A stretch of DNA of 64,000 nucleotides from Gordonia jinghuaiqii (lineage in GTDB: Bacteria > Actinomycetota > Actinomycetes > Mycobacteriales > Mycobacteriaceae), in NCBI RefSeq assembly GCF_014041935.1, contig NZ_CP059491.1:3720001-3784000 (forward strand), read 5' to 3'. Shown here piece by piece: positions 29,880-38,296 of the stretch (position 1 is its first letter; each line of letters starts with the position of its first letter). Position numbers and translations under genes: made by a program. The notes beneath the pieces are model-generated. The model saw only the letters and a program-made list of their open reading frames with translations, was not told where the DNA came from and did no database searches.

Positions 29880-31352
29880 ATGAGTGATCTGCCCTTCGGC
29901 TTCTCGGCGTCCGGTGACGGCGACGACGACCGCGACAAGAACAGCGGCGACAAGAACAAGCCGGGCAACAATCCCGGCGGCAACCCCTTCGGTGGGTCCG
30001 ACCCGTTCGGATTCGGTTCCGGCGGAGCGGGTTTCGGCGGTGACTTCGACCCGTCGAAGATCGATCCGAACATGATCGGCCAGATGTTCTCCCAACTCGG
30101 GAGCATGTTCAGCGGGATGGGCGCGGGCATGGCCGGCGGCGGCGCCGGTCCGGTCAACTATCAGGTGGCCACCAACCTCGCGCGCCAGCAGATCGGGTCG
30201 TTCACGCCCATCCTGGACAAGGAGATCTCGGCGTCCTCCGACGCCGTACGGCTCGCCGACGTGTGGCTCGACGACGCGACCACCTTCCCCAGCGGTGTCA
30301 CCCAGACCCTCGCCTGGACCCCGGTGCAGTGGCTCGAGGAGTCCATGGACACCTGGAAGGGACTGTGCGATCCGGTTGCCGAGCAGCTGGCCCGGGCGTG
30401 GAAGGACAATCTGCCCGCCGAGGCCGCACAGTTCGCCGGACCGATGCTGGGCATGCTCACGCAGATGAGCGGGATGGCCTTCGGCACCCAACTCGGCCAG
30501 GGTCTCGGCCAGCTCGCCAAAGAGGTCCTGACCTCCACTGACGTCGGCCTGCCGCTCGCACCCGAGGGCATCGCGGTGTTGCTGCCGGAGGCCATCGCGA
30601 AGTTCGCCGAGGGCCTCGAACAGCCCGGCCAGGAGATCATCGTCTTCCTCGCCGCCCGGGAGGCCGCCCATGTGCGGCTGTTCACCCACGTCGGCTGGCT
30701 GCGCCAGCGGCTGCTGACCACCGTCGAGGAATACGCCCGCGGGATCAGCATCGACTTCAGCGGGATCACCGACGCCACCGCGAGCATCGATCCCACCGAA
30801 CTGCTGTCCGATCCGTCGAAGCTCGAGGAGCTCATCAGCAACTCGACCTCCTTCGAGCCCACCACCACTCCCGAACAGAAGGCGGCGCTGGTCCGTCTCG
30901 AGACCCTGCTGGCACTCATCGAGGGATGGGTGGAACAGGTGGTGACCCGGGCGCTGGGCGATCGCATCCCCAGCACCGCCGCACTGACCGAGACCATGCG
31001 CCGGCGCCGCGCCTCGGGCGGACCCGCCGAGCAGACCTTCGCCACACTCGTCGGTCTCGAACTGCGCCCGCGCAAGGTTCGCGAGGCCTCGGAACTGTGG
31101 CGCCGCGTCCTCGAGGCCACCGATGTCGCCACCCGCGACGGCATCTGGGCCCACCCCGACCTGCTTCCCGACGCCGACGACCTCGACAATCCGGCCGGGT
31201 TCATCGACCGGCTGCTCGGCGGCGACGAACTCGACGACCCGATGGCACAGCTGGAGAAGACGATCGCCGCCGAGCGCGCGCGCGAGGCCGACGGCAAACA
31301 GAACGGTCCGAGGAACGAGGGCGACGGAAGCACGGAGGCGGGCGGATCGTAG
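29880..31352 (+). CDS. DUF2342 family putative zinc-dependent metalloprotease
   Basis: 490 residues. A Gly/Asp/Asn-rich disordered N-terminus (about 1-70) precedes the all-helical DUF2342 domain. The proposed zincin motif is FLAAREAAHVRLFTHVGWL (about 258-276), where the canonical first histidine of HExxH is Arg, so protease activity is uncertain. A second conserved block is TIGR-type LVGLELRPRKVREASELWR near residue 385. The mycobacterial counterpart is Rv3195. It lies 89 bases before the cyclodehydratase-like gene on the same strand. Confidence 0.85.
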   Translation: MSDLPFGFSASGDGDDDRDKNSGDKNKPGNNPGGNPFGGSDPFGFGSGGAGFGGDFDPSKIDPNMIGQMFSQLGSMFSGMGAGMAGGGAGPVNYQVATNLARQQIGSFTPILDKEISASSDAVRLADVWLDDATTFPSGVTQTLAWTPVQWLEESMDTWKGLCDPVAEQLARAWKDNLPAEAAQFAGPMLGMLTQMSGMAFGTQLGQGLGQLAKEVLTSTDVGLPLAPEGIAVLLPEAIAKFAEGLEQPGQEIIVFLAAREAAHVRLFTHVGWLRQRLLTTVEEYARGISIDFSGITDATASIDPTELLSDPSKLEELISNSTSFEPTTTPEQKAALVRLETLLALIEGWVEQVVTRALGDRIPSTAALTETMRRRRASGGPAEQTFATLVGLELRPRKVREASELWRRVLEATDVATRDGIWAHPDLLPDADDLDNPAGFIDRLLGGDELDDPMAQLEKTIAAERAREADGKQNGPRNEGDGSTEAGGS

Positions 31353-31441
31353 AGCTCCACAGACGGCCCCGGCTCCGACCATGCTGTGGATAACCTGTCC
31401 GGTCGCCGTCGGCGGGGCCCCATCGCTGGCAGAGTGGCCGC

Positions 31442-32419
31442 ATGTCGCGAGCTCGCACCGTACCCGAGGCAATTCCGGCCCCGGTCGGGGCGTCACCGTC
31501 GCCGATCCTGAGTACGGGGGTGCCCCTGCTCCGGCCGGGCACGCCGCTCCTCGTCCGGCCCGGCAACGTGGTGCACATCGGGATCGACCCCGCCGACAGC
31601 ATCGTCGTGGAGGTCGACACGCCGGTGTCGGCGCACAGCGTCGTGGCACTGTTGCGCTCGCTGGAGAAGCCCTGCACTCCCGAGATCCTCATCCGGCGCG
31701 CGCAAGCGGCGGGATTGACCGCCGACGATGTGGAGATCATCCTGGCCGGCCTGGTGGCCGCCGGGCGTGCGATCCCCGCGCCGTCGGATCAGGTCGCCAC
31801 CCCGCTCCGGCGCGACGACTTCCGCATCCAGATCCATGGGCAGGGGCCGCTGAGCGACGTGCTCACCACGTCGTTGCGTGGTGCCGGGCTGTCGGCGAGC
31901 AGGACGATGCACCGGCTCCCCGACGGGTCACTCGACGCGCGGCACACCCGGCTGGTCGTCCTCAGCGATTTTCTCGTACACGATCCTCGCGTGGTGTTCG
32001 CGCTGACCAGGGCACGAATCCCCCATCTGCTGGTGCGAGTCCGCGACGGTGTGGGGATCGTCGGACCGCTGGTGCTACCCGGGTTGTCGAGTTGCCTGAT
32101 GTGCGCCGATCACCATCGATCCGACCTGGACCCGGAATGGCCGACGCTGGCGGTGCAGCTCATCCGCAAGCCCGGGCACGCCGAACCCGCGGTGGTGGCC
32201 ACCACCGCGGCGATCGCGTACGGACAGATCGAGCGTTTGGTGACGGCGCTCTCCGGCCCGTCCGGCCCAGCCGCTGCGCAACTCGAGCCGCCGCTGTTGA
32301 ATCGGGTGGTGGAGTTCCGTGACGATCCAGCCCGAATGGACATCACGCGGTGGGCACCGCACCCGGAATGCGATTGTCGTCCCGTGGCGGATTCGCGGGT
32401 CAGGTCGTCTAATGTGTGA
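31442..32419 (+). CDS. Cyclodehydratase-like E1/ThiF-related protein
   Basis: 325 residues. It matches the actinobacterial 'bacteriocin biosynthesis cyclodehydratase' family (TIGR03882-like, Rv3196 type). The N-terminal part (about 25-115) resembles a peptide-clamp winged helix; the remainder resembles an E1-like domain without an ATP glycine loop. Four cysteines, C218 and C221 in SCLMC and C310 and C312 in ECDC, form the zinc tetrathiolate pattern of TOMM cyclodehydratase partner proteins. No azoline-forming YcaO partner or precursor peptide is visible in the window. It sits between the DUF2342 gene and the ABC1 kinase gene, 15 bases from the latter. Confidence 0.8.
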   Translation: MSRARTVPEAIPAPVGASPSPILSTGVPLLRPGTPLLVRPGNVVHIGIDPADSIVVEVDTPVSAHSVVALLRSLEKPCTPEILIRRAQAAGLTADDVEIILAGLVAAGRAIPAPSDQVATPLRRDDFRIQIHGQGPLSDVLTTSLRGAGLSASRTMHRLPDGSLDARHTRLVVLSDFLVHDPRVVFALTRARIPHLLVRVRDGVGIVGPLVLPGLSSCLMCADHHRSDLDPEWPTLAVQLIRKPGHAEPAVVATTAAIAYGQIERLVTALSGPSGPAAAQLEPPLLNRVVEFRDDPARMDITRWAPHPECDCRPVADSRVRSSNV

Positions 32420-32434
32420 CGCGGAAAGGATGAT

Positions 32435-33751
32435 ATGACCGACATCACTCGAGGACAGGGACGCCGGAACGCGAAGTTGGCGTCTCTCCCCATCGGTATG
32501 GCCGGACGTGCGGCAGCGGGCTTCGGCAAGCGCATGGTCGGCAGGGACAAGGACGAGGTCAACCAGGAACTCCTCGAGAAGTCCGCGGAGCAGTTGTTCG
32601 CGGTCCTCGGCGAGCTCAAGGGCGGCGCCATGAAAGTGGGACAGGCGCTGTCCATCATGGAAGCCGCCATCCCCGACGAGTTCGGTGAGCCCTTTCGTGA
32701 AGCTCTCACCAAGTTGCAGGCAGAGGCGCCCCCGATGCCTGCCGACAAGGTCCACAAGGTCCTCGACCAGCAGCTCGGCACCCGCTGGCGCGACCGTTTC
32801 AAGGAGTTCTCCGACGAGCCCGCGGCGTCGGCGTCGATCGGTCAGGTCCACAAGGGTGTGTGGTCCGACGGTCGCGAGGTCGCGGTCAAGGTCCAGTACC
32901 CCGGAGCCGACCACGCCCTCAAGGCAGATCTGAAGACCCTGTCGCGGATGTCGGGTCTGCTGCAACGCCTGTCGCCGGGTACCGACGTCAAGGCGATGAT
33001 GGACGAGCTCATCGACCGCACCGAGGCCGAGCTCGACTACCTCGGCGAGGCCGACAACCAGCGCGCGTTCGCGAAGGTCTACGACGGACATCCCGACTTC
33101 TTGGTCCCCAAGGTGATCGCCAGCGCCCCCAAGGTGGTGGTGTCGGAGTGGGTCGACGGCGTCGCACTGTCGAAGGTCATCACCACCGGCGACCAGAAGA
33201 CCCGCGACAACGCGGCCGCGAAGATGGCCGAGTTCGAGGTGAGCTCCCCGTACCGCGTGGGTCTGCTCCACGGTGATCCGCACCCGGGCAACTTCTTCAT
33301 CGCCGACGACGGCCGCTTCGGCATCCTCGACTTCGGCGCGGTGGGCCACTACCCGGAGGGGCTGCCCCCGGAGACGGGCCCGATCCTGCGGCTCGCCCGT
33401 GACCAGAAGTACGACGAGCTCCGCGAGCTCATGGTCTCCGCCGAGTTCATCCGTCCGACGCACGCGGCGAAGGTGACGGCCGAGGATCTCGAGGCGTACC
33501 TGCGCCCCTATGTCGATCCGCTGTACTCCGAGTCGTTCCACTTCACGCGCAAGTGGATGCAGCGCGCGGCGGGCAAGGCCACCGACGTCCGCGGCGAGGT
33601 GTACAAGACGTCGCGAAACCTCAACGTGCCCAAGCGTTTCGTGATGGTCTTCCGCGTACTCGGCGGCTGCGTCGGCATCGCCTCACAGCTCGAGGCGCAC
33701 GCGCCGTACCGCGCGATCATGGAGGAATGGGTTCCCGGCCTGGGCGACTGA
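32435..33751 (+). CDS. ABC1/UbiB-family atypical kinase
   Basis: 438 residues. Key elements are the KxGQ motif (MKVGQALS, about 69-76) that gates the nucleotide site, the Ala-rich loop EPAASASIGQVHKG, the lysine in VAVKVQYPG, the catalytic-loop LLHGDPHPGNF and the metal aspartate in ILDFGAVG. Family members support quinone or lipid metabolism by ATPase activity; the mycobacterial counterpart is Rv3197. A ribosome site GGAAAGGA precedes ATG 32435. It is the third gene of the 29.9-33.8 kb run and ends at a strong terminator. Confidence 0.92.
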   Translation: MTDITRGQGRRNAKLASLPIGMAGRAAAGFGKRMVGRDKDEVNQELLEKSAEQLFAVLGELKGGAMKVGQALSIMEAAIPDEFGEPFREALTKLQAEAPPMPADKVHKVLDQQLGTRWRDRFKEFSDEPAASASIGQVHKGVWSDGREVAVKVQYPGADHALKADLKTLSRMSGLLQRLSPGTDVKAMMDELIDRTEAELDYLGEADNQRAFAKVYDGHPDFLVPKVIASAPKVVVSEWVDGVALSKVITTGDQKTRDNAAAKMAEFEVSSPYRVGLLHGDPHPGNFFIADDGRFGILDFGAVGHYPEGLPPETGPILRLARDQKYDELRELMVSAEFIRPTHAAKVTAEDLEAYLRPYVDPLYSESFHFTRKWMQRAAGKATDVRGEVYKTSRNLNVPKRFVMVFRVLGGCVGIASQLEAHAPYRAIMEEWVPGLGD

Positions 33752-33769
33752 CCCCCACCACGACAGAAC

Positions 33770-33808
33770 ACACCGACGCCGCGAGCCGAGTGCTCGCGGC
33801 GCCGGTGT
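33770..33808. terminator. Terminator after the ABC1 kinase gene
   Basis: The arms pair over 17 positions with one mismatch: ACACCG-A-CGCCGCGAGC (33770-33786) and GCTCGCGGCG-C-CGGTGT (33792-33808), loop CGAGT. TTTCTAT follows. Its 3' arm supplies the sequence that is then repeated five times towards whiB7. Confidence 0.85.
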
Positions 33809-33883
33809 TTCTATGCGTCGGTGTTTCTATGCGTCGGTGTTTCTACGCGTCGGTGTTTCTACGCGTCGGTGTTTCTACGCGGC
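33804..33883. repeat. 16-bp tandem repeat, five copies, ending on the whiB7 stop codon
   Basis: GGTGTTTCTATGCGTC starts at 33804, 33820, 33836, 33852 and 33868, with T-to-C changes in the later copies. The last copy contains the whiB7 stop codon (33875-33877). Each copy includes GCGTCGGTGT at its junction, which is complementary to the 5' arm of the adjacent terminator, so several alternative hairpins are possible. Confidence 0.92.
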
Positions 33884-34165
33884 GTTCTTGCGTGGCCGGC
33901 CGCGGGGACGCTTGCGCGCGATCACGGCTCCGCGCTCGAAGATCTCGCCGCCCCACACGCCCCAGGGCTCGGCGCGGTCGAGTGCCGCCTGGAGGCACTG
34001 GGTCCGCAGCGGACACTCGGCGCACATCGCCTTGGCTCGCTCCAGATCGCGGGGGTCGTCGGCGAACCACAGATCTGCGTCGGTCACCTGACAGGGCAGG
34101 TCGAGGCGGGCAGTCGCTGCGAGGTCCGCCGAGATACACGACTCGAGAACGCAATCGACAGTCAT
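33875..34165 (-). CDS. whiB7: Redox-sensing transcriptional regulator WhiB7
   Basis: 96 residues. The four [4Fe-4S] ligands are C25, C48, C51 and C57, followed by the GVWGG turn (69-73) and the C-terminal AT-hook RGRPRK (88-93), the combination that defines WhiB7. It partners with the housekeeping sigma factor and activates intrinsic antibiotic-resistance genes after translation stress. I chose ATG 34165 because GGAG lies 8 bases before it and inside the longer alternative. Two further cysteines at 5 and 10 are outside the cluster motif. Regulation is through a long leader (34166 to about 34687). Confidence 0.95.
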   Translation of the reverse strand: MTVDCVLESCISADLAATARLDLPCQVTDADLWFADDPRDLERAKAMCAECPLRTQCLQAALDRAEPWGVWGGEIFERGAVIARKRPRGRPRKNAA

Positions 34166-34268
34166 TGGGTTACTCCACATCTGCTCGTTTGGGTGTGTTG
34201 ACCCGAGTCCTCGATGTGGCTCCGTCTCCGCGAACCCTGGTCAGGGCGGTGAACGGAAGACAGAAAGA

Positions 34269-34307
34269 GGGCCACGGGTTGTCGCCTGTGCGATTCGCCC
34301 GTGGCCC
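34269..34307 (-). terminator. Attenuator hairpin in the whiB7 leader
   Basis: GGGCCACGGG (34269-34278) pairs with CCCGTGGCCC (34298-34307). In the direction of whiB7 transcription the stem is followed by TCTTTCTG, a U-rich run, so it can act as an intrinsic terminator 100 bases before the coding region. Known whiB7 leaders use ribosome stalling in an upstream frame to prevent this termination. Confidence 0.75.
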
Positions 34308-34322
34308 GAATGTCTCGGAGGT

Positions 34323-34601
34323 CTAGCTCCGGGGACTTCGTGTCGAAACGGGGAACCCTTGCGGCGCTCGTGCTGCTGCGGTTGCTGCCGCCGGCGGGGC
34401 GATTCGCGCTACATGCGCTGCCGCCGCTGCCAGGTGCACAGCTTCCGAAGGGAGTGCCACCGGAGCTGCATCGGTTGCGCGAGCGCAGCCGACCGGCATC
34501 CAGGAGCGGGTGCGACGGGCTTGCACGACGTGGGCCGCTGCCTGGTTCGGCTCGGCCGCAGGCAGGCTGATGCCGGCCTGATACACGTTGATTCCGTTCA
34601 C
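34323..34601 (-). CDS. Upstream open reading frame in the whiB7 leader
   Basis: Candidate leader peptide of 92 codons. GTG 34601 has a GAGGAG site seven bases upstream, the best initiation signal in the leader. The peptide starts VNGINVYQAGISLPAAEP and becomes Ala-rich; it ends 16 bases before the attenuator stem. Its position fits a sensor of ribosome stalling. It is longer than the mycobacterial whiB7 uORFs I know, so only the first part may be functional or the true stop may be conserved elsewhere. Confidence 0.5.
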   Translation of the reverse strand: MNGINVYQAGISLPAAEPNQAAAHVVQARRTRSWMPVGCARATDAAPVALPSEAVHLAAAAAHVARIAPPAAATAAARAPQGFPVSTRSPRS

Positions 34602-34693
34602 TGATCCGCTCCTCTCATCTGCTCGATGACTTCCGTGTGGGAAATGGGGCCTGCGACGCACGCACAGCTTCCCACCCCGTTCTGACGAGAATC

Positions 34694-34732
34694 AGACTAA
34701 GTGCTGCGCCGCAGACCGCACAACCTATTTTT
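34694..34732 (-). promoter_or_regulatory. WhiB7-type autoregulated promoter of whiB7
   Basis: -10 TAGTCT (34699-34694), spacer 18, -35 TTGTGC (34723-34718), then GG and the A/T-rich block AAAAATA (34732-34726) directly upstream. An A/T-rich element just before the -35 is the known target of the WhiB7 AT-hook. The block overlaps the uvrD2 stop codon (34725-34727). Transcription should start near 34687, giving a leader of about 520 bases. Confidence 0.72.
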
Positions 34733-36899
34733 GACCTGCGGTTTTCACGAGTCCGAGGATGTCCTCGCCGTACTCGTCGACCTTCTTCGCCCCGATGCCC
34801 GAGATCGACACCAGCGCAGCGGTATCGGTGGGGCGCTGTTCGGCGATCGCGGTCAGCGTCTTGTCGGAGAACACCACGAACGCCGGGACCTTCTTCTCCA
34901 GGGCCCGTTCGCGACGCCACTCCTTCAGCGCGACCAGGAGGCCCTCATCGAGGTCCGACGGGCATCCCGCGCACCGCCCGAGCAGCGTCGCCGTCGAATC
35001 CATCAACCGCGAACCGCACACCCGGCACGTCGGTCCCCGGCGCGGTGTGCGTTCCTTGGCGATCGGTGAGGCGGGTGATCCGTCGGGGATGAGGTCGGCG
35101 AGAAAACGCGAACGGCGACGTGGCCGGCCGCCCTCGTTGCGCGCGAGTGCCCACGACAGGTACAGGTGTATGCGGGCCCGGGTGACGCCCACGTAGAACA
35201 GCCGGCGCTCCTCCTCCACGTCCTCCCATGACCCCTTGATGGCCTGGCTGATAGGCAGCGATCCGTCGGTGAGGCCGACGAGGAACACCGCATCCCATTC
35301 GAGGCCCTTGGCCGCGTGCAGCGACGACAGCGTCACCCCTTGCACGGTCGGCGGGTGACGCGCCTCGGCGCGGGCCGCGAGCTCGGCGGACAGCTGCGGC
35401 AGGGTCAGCTCGGCATTCTCGGCGACCATGTCCTCGGTGAGCTGCACCAATGCCTTCAGCGACTCCCAGCGACTGCGTGCCTGGGCACCGGAGGGTTCTT
35501 CCTCGGAGAGTCCGAGTTCGCCGAGGACCGCACGCACGACGTCGAGCGTCGCGACGCCCTCCTTCACCTCGCGGCCGGCGACCGAGGCGAGCTGCCGCAT
35601 CGCCTGGCGCACCTCGGTGCGCGCGAAGAACGCCTCGCCGCCCCGGACCTGGTACGGAATCCCCGCCTGGGTCAATGCCTGCTCGTAGCTCTCCGACTGG
35701 GCGTTGACGCGGTAGAGGATCGCGATCTCCGACGGGGACACCCCGCCCTTGATCAGGTGTTTGATCTCGATCGCGAGCGAGGTCGCGGCGGCGGGTTCGT
35801 CGGCGTATTCGGCGAACTCCGGTTCCGGCCCGGCCGGGCGCTGACCGATGAGCCGGAGCCGGGTGCCCGCGATTCGTCCGCGGGCGGCGCCGATCACCCG
35901 ATTGGCGAGGTCGACGACCTGCGGAGTGGACCGGTAGTCGCGCTCGAGACGCACGACCGTCGCCTCCGGGAACCGGCGGCTGAAGTCGAGCAGGTAGTTC
36001 GGGGAGGCGCCGGTGAACGTGTAGATGGTCTGGTTGGCGTCGCCGACGACGGTCAGGTCGTCGCGTTCGCCGAGCCAGGCATCGAGCAGGCCCTGCTGCA
36101 CCGGCGTCACGTCCTGATACTCGTCGACGACGAAACACCGGTAGCGCGAACGGAATTCGTCGGCGGCACCGGGTTCGGCGGTGAGGATCTGCGTCATGTA
36201 GATGAGCATGTCGTCGAAGTCGAGGAGACGGTCGCCGTCGGGTGAGACCTTCGAGTCCTCGTAGTGGCCGTACACCGCGGCCACCTTCGGCGGTGGCGCA
36301 GGCGACTCGCGGCCCAGACGCCCGACCGCCTCGACGTAGTTCTCCGGCGAGATCAGCGACGCCTTGGCCCACTCGATCTCCGACGACAGGTCGCGCAGCG
36401 TGTCGGTCGCGGTGTCGAGGCCGGAACTGCGCGCGGCCCGGGAGATGAGGGGGAACTTGTTGTCGAGCAACTCCCAGCGGGCGTCGCCGAACGCGCGCGG
36501 CCAGAAGTAGCGCAGCTGACGCATGGCGGCGGCGTGGAAGGTCTGCGCGGCGACGGTGCCGGTTCCGCCGCCCTGGCCGCCGACACCGAGACCGCGCAGA
36601 CGCGTGCGCATCTCGCCCGCCGCGCGCGCGGTGAACGTCACCGCCAGCACCTGACCGGGATTGACCTGGCCGGTGTCGATGAGATGCGCGATCCGGCGGG
36701 TGATGGTGCGGGTCTTGCCCGTTCCCGCACCGGCCAGCACGCACACCGGGCCGCGCGGGGCCAGGACGGCCGCACTCTGTTCCGGGTCGAGTCCCGCAAC
36801 CGCTCCGGCATCGCCCTGTGTGAATCCGGCATCACGGTGTGGAGACTCGGGGTGGGCGGGGGAAGTCGGGGAACGCACGGGTTCCACTATGTCACCCAC
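34725..36899 (-). CDS. uvrD2: ATP-dependent DNA helicase UvrD2
   Basis: About 724 residues. Superfamily 1A helicase with Walker A AGAGTGKT (56-63), VVDEYQDV, the [15 protein letters not shown] motif [24 protein letters not shown] and [10 protein letters not shown] tetracysteine zinc motif CRVCG...CAGC and a C-terminal HRDC domain (from [10 protein letters not shown] to the end) are UvrD2 hallmarks. The start is uncertain among GTG 36899, 36887 and 36878, all before the conserved [15 protein letters not shown]. It is divergent from mycoredoxin. Its 3' end carries the whiB7 promoter. Confidence 0.94.
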   Translation of the reverse strand: MGDIVEPVRSPTSPAHPESPHRDAGFTQGDAGAVAGLDPEQSAAVLAPRGPVCVLAGAGTGKTRTITRRIAHLIDTGQVNPGQVLAVTFTARAAGEMRTRLRGLGVGGQGGGTGTVAAQTFHAAAMRQLRYFWPRAFGDARWELLDNKFPLISRAARSSGLDTATDTLRDLSSEIEWAKASLISPENYVEAVGRLGRESPAPPPKVAAVYGHYEDSKVSPDGDRLLDFDDMLIYMTQILTAEPGAADEFRSRYRCFVVDEYQDVTPVQQGLLDAWLGERDDLTVVGDANQTIYTFTGASPNYLLDFSRRFPEATVVRLERDYRSTPQVVDLANRVIGAARGRIAGTRLRLIGQRPAGPEPEFAEYADEPAAATSLAIEIKHLIKGGVSPSEIAILYRVNAQSESYEQALTQAGIPYQVRGGEAFFARTEVRQAMRQLASVAGREVKEGVATLDVVRAVLGELGLSEEEPSGAQARSRWESLKALVQLTEDMVAENAELTLPQLSAELAARAEARHPPTVQGVTLSSLHAAKGLEWDAVFLVGLTDGSLPISQAIKGSWEDVEEERRLFYVGVTRARIHLYLSWALARNEGGRPRRRSRFLADLIPDGSPASPIAKERTPRRGPTCRVCGSRLMDSTATLLGRCAGCPSDLDEGLLVALKEWRRERALEKKVPAFVVFSDKTLTAIAEQRPTDTAALVSISGIGAKKVDEYGEDILGLVKTAGQK

Positions 36900-37005
36900 C
36901 ACCGACGCCGCCGGATGCCGAGACCGTGCTGTGTGGCGACGCACACCACCTGTGCACGGGGCCGCCGACGGGAACAGCACGCCTGGCCGTGGTGTTATGG
37001 GACCC

Positions 37006-37290
37006 ATGAGCAATGTGATCGACGACGAGGCCGGCGCACGCACCTCCGAGTCCGGCGAGCTGACCATGTACACGACGTCGTGGTGCGGTTTCTGCGCCCG
37101 CCTCAAGCGAGGCCTGAAGAGCAGCGGGATCAGCTGGCAGGAGATCGACATCGAGCTGAACCCCGACGCCGCGGAATTCGTCGGCAGCGTCAACGGCGGC
37201 AACCACGTGGTCCCGACCGTCCTCTACGCCGACGGCACCACCGCCACCAACCCCTCGGTCGCCGACGTCAAGGCCAAGCTCGGGGTCTGA
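37006..37290 (+). CDS. Mycoredoxin (glutaredoxin-like)
   Basis: 94 residues. Thioredoxin fold with the active site WCGFC (redox pair CGFC) near residue 25 and the cis-proline in HVVPTV. Mycoredoxins reduce mycothiol mixed disulfides; the C-terminal DVKAKLG matches. ATG 37006 is favoured; an ATG nine bases upstream is possible. It lies between uvrD2 (divergent) and nudC (convergent), as in mycobacteria (Rv3198A). Confidence 0.9.
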   Translation: MSNVIDDEAGARTSESGELTMYTTSWCGFCARLKRGLKSSGISWQEIDIELNPDAAEFVGSVNGGNHVVPTVLYADGTTATNPSVADVKAKLGV

Positions 37291-37310
37291 GCCGCCCTTC
37301 TGAGGTCGCC

Positions 37311-38243
37311 CTAGTTCACCGTGGGTGACGCCGCGGCCCAGGATTCGATCATCGAACGGGCGATGGAGATCGACCCGGGCAGCCGGAGCCGGGGCGCGTC
37401 GGGTTCGCCCGGCGTATCCGCGCGCGTCCACCCGTCGCCGCGTGACAGTGCCTCACGCACCTCGTCGCGGTGGAACCACTGCGCATCGCCGATCTCGCCG
37501 TCGAGGAACGCCAGTTCGTCGGCGGGATCGCCGATCGCGGCGAAGCCGAGCATCAGCGAGCGCGGGAACGGCCAGGGCTGGCTGCCCAGGTAGCGCGGTT
37601 CGCGCACCACGATCCCGACCTCTTCGTGCACCTCGCGCAGCACGCACTGTTCCAGCGACTCCCCCGGCTCGACGAACCCGGCGAGCGTCGAATACCACCC
37701 GTCCGGCCACACCGCCTGGCGACCCAGGAGGATACGGTCCGCCCCGTCGTGGACGACGGTGATGATCGCCGGGTCGGTCCGCGGGAACTCGTCGCGACCG
37801 GAGTCGACGCTGCGCCGGACCCAGCCACCGCGTGCCGGTGTGGTCAGCGATCCGTCGACCGGCGAATGTCGCGCCGTCTCATGCCAATTCAGGATTCCAA
37901 GCGCCGTCGCGAGAATTCCGCCCTCGTCGGCGGACAGCCGTGTCGCACCGCGGCGGGCGTCGTCGGTCGGGCCGTCGATGTGGTCGACGCGCCGGGTCCA
38001 CAGGTCGACACCGTCGAATCCGAGGATCACCGCGTCCGCGGGCGGCTCCGGAGCGACGGTGGTGGCGTCGACCCAGTGCAGCGCGCCGGACTCTTCGACC
38101 GGATACCTACCGGCCGGATCGATGAGCAGCACCTTCGCCTGGGGCCACCCCGCCGCCATCCGCGCGGCGTCGTCGCGGATCTCGTCGGCGCGGTTGAACG
38201 TGGCGCGCGAGAGCAGCGGCGGTTGGGCCAGTTCGAAGTGCAC
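37311..38243 (-). CDS. nudC: NADH pyrophosphatase NudC
   Basis: 310 residues. It hydrolyses NAD(H) to AMP and NMN(H) and can remove NAD caps from RNA. The Nudix box spans residues 189-211 (GFVEPGESLEQ, REVHEEVGI) and the NADH-specific SQPWPFP motif is at 221-227. The zinc-ribbon region (about 120-146, WHETARHSPVDGS, ARGGW) has no cysteines at the places where E. coli NudC has four. It converges with mycoredoxin, with 20 bases between the stops. Confidence 0.93.
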   Translation of the reverse strand: MHFELAQPPLLSRATFNRADEIRDDAARMAAGWPQAKVLLIDPAGRYPVEESGALHWVDATTVAPEPPADAVILGFDGVDLWTRRVDHIDGPTDDARRGATRLSADEGGILATALGILNWHETARHSPVDGSLTTPARGGWVRRSVDSGRDEFPRTDPAIITVVHDGADRILLGRQAVWPDGWYSTLAGFVEPGESLEQCVLREVHEEVGIVVREPRYLGSQPWPFPRSLMLGFAAIGDPADELAFLDGEIGDAQWFHRDEVREALSRGDGWTRADTPGEPDAPRLRLPGSISIARSMIESWAAASPTVN

Positions 38244-38296
38244 TTCGGGGGTGTCCTGTCTGTTGTTGCGCTTCCCGGTCGGGTCTCGGGCGCCGG

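Noticed and set aside
28620..31649. A 1009-codon open frame on the minus strand across the protease and DUF2342 genes
   Set aside because: Shadow frame with Arg-rich translation; the S16 protease and DUF2342 frames have clear motifs.
33804..33883. Possible CRISPR array from the regular repeats
   Set aside because: The 16-bp units are directly adjacent with no spacers and no cas genes are near.
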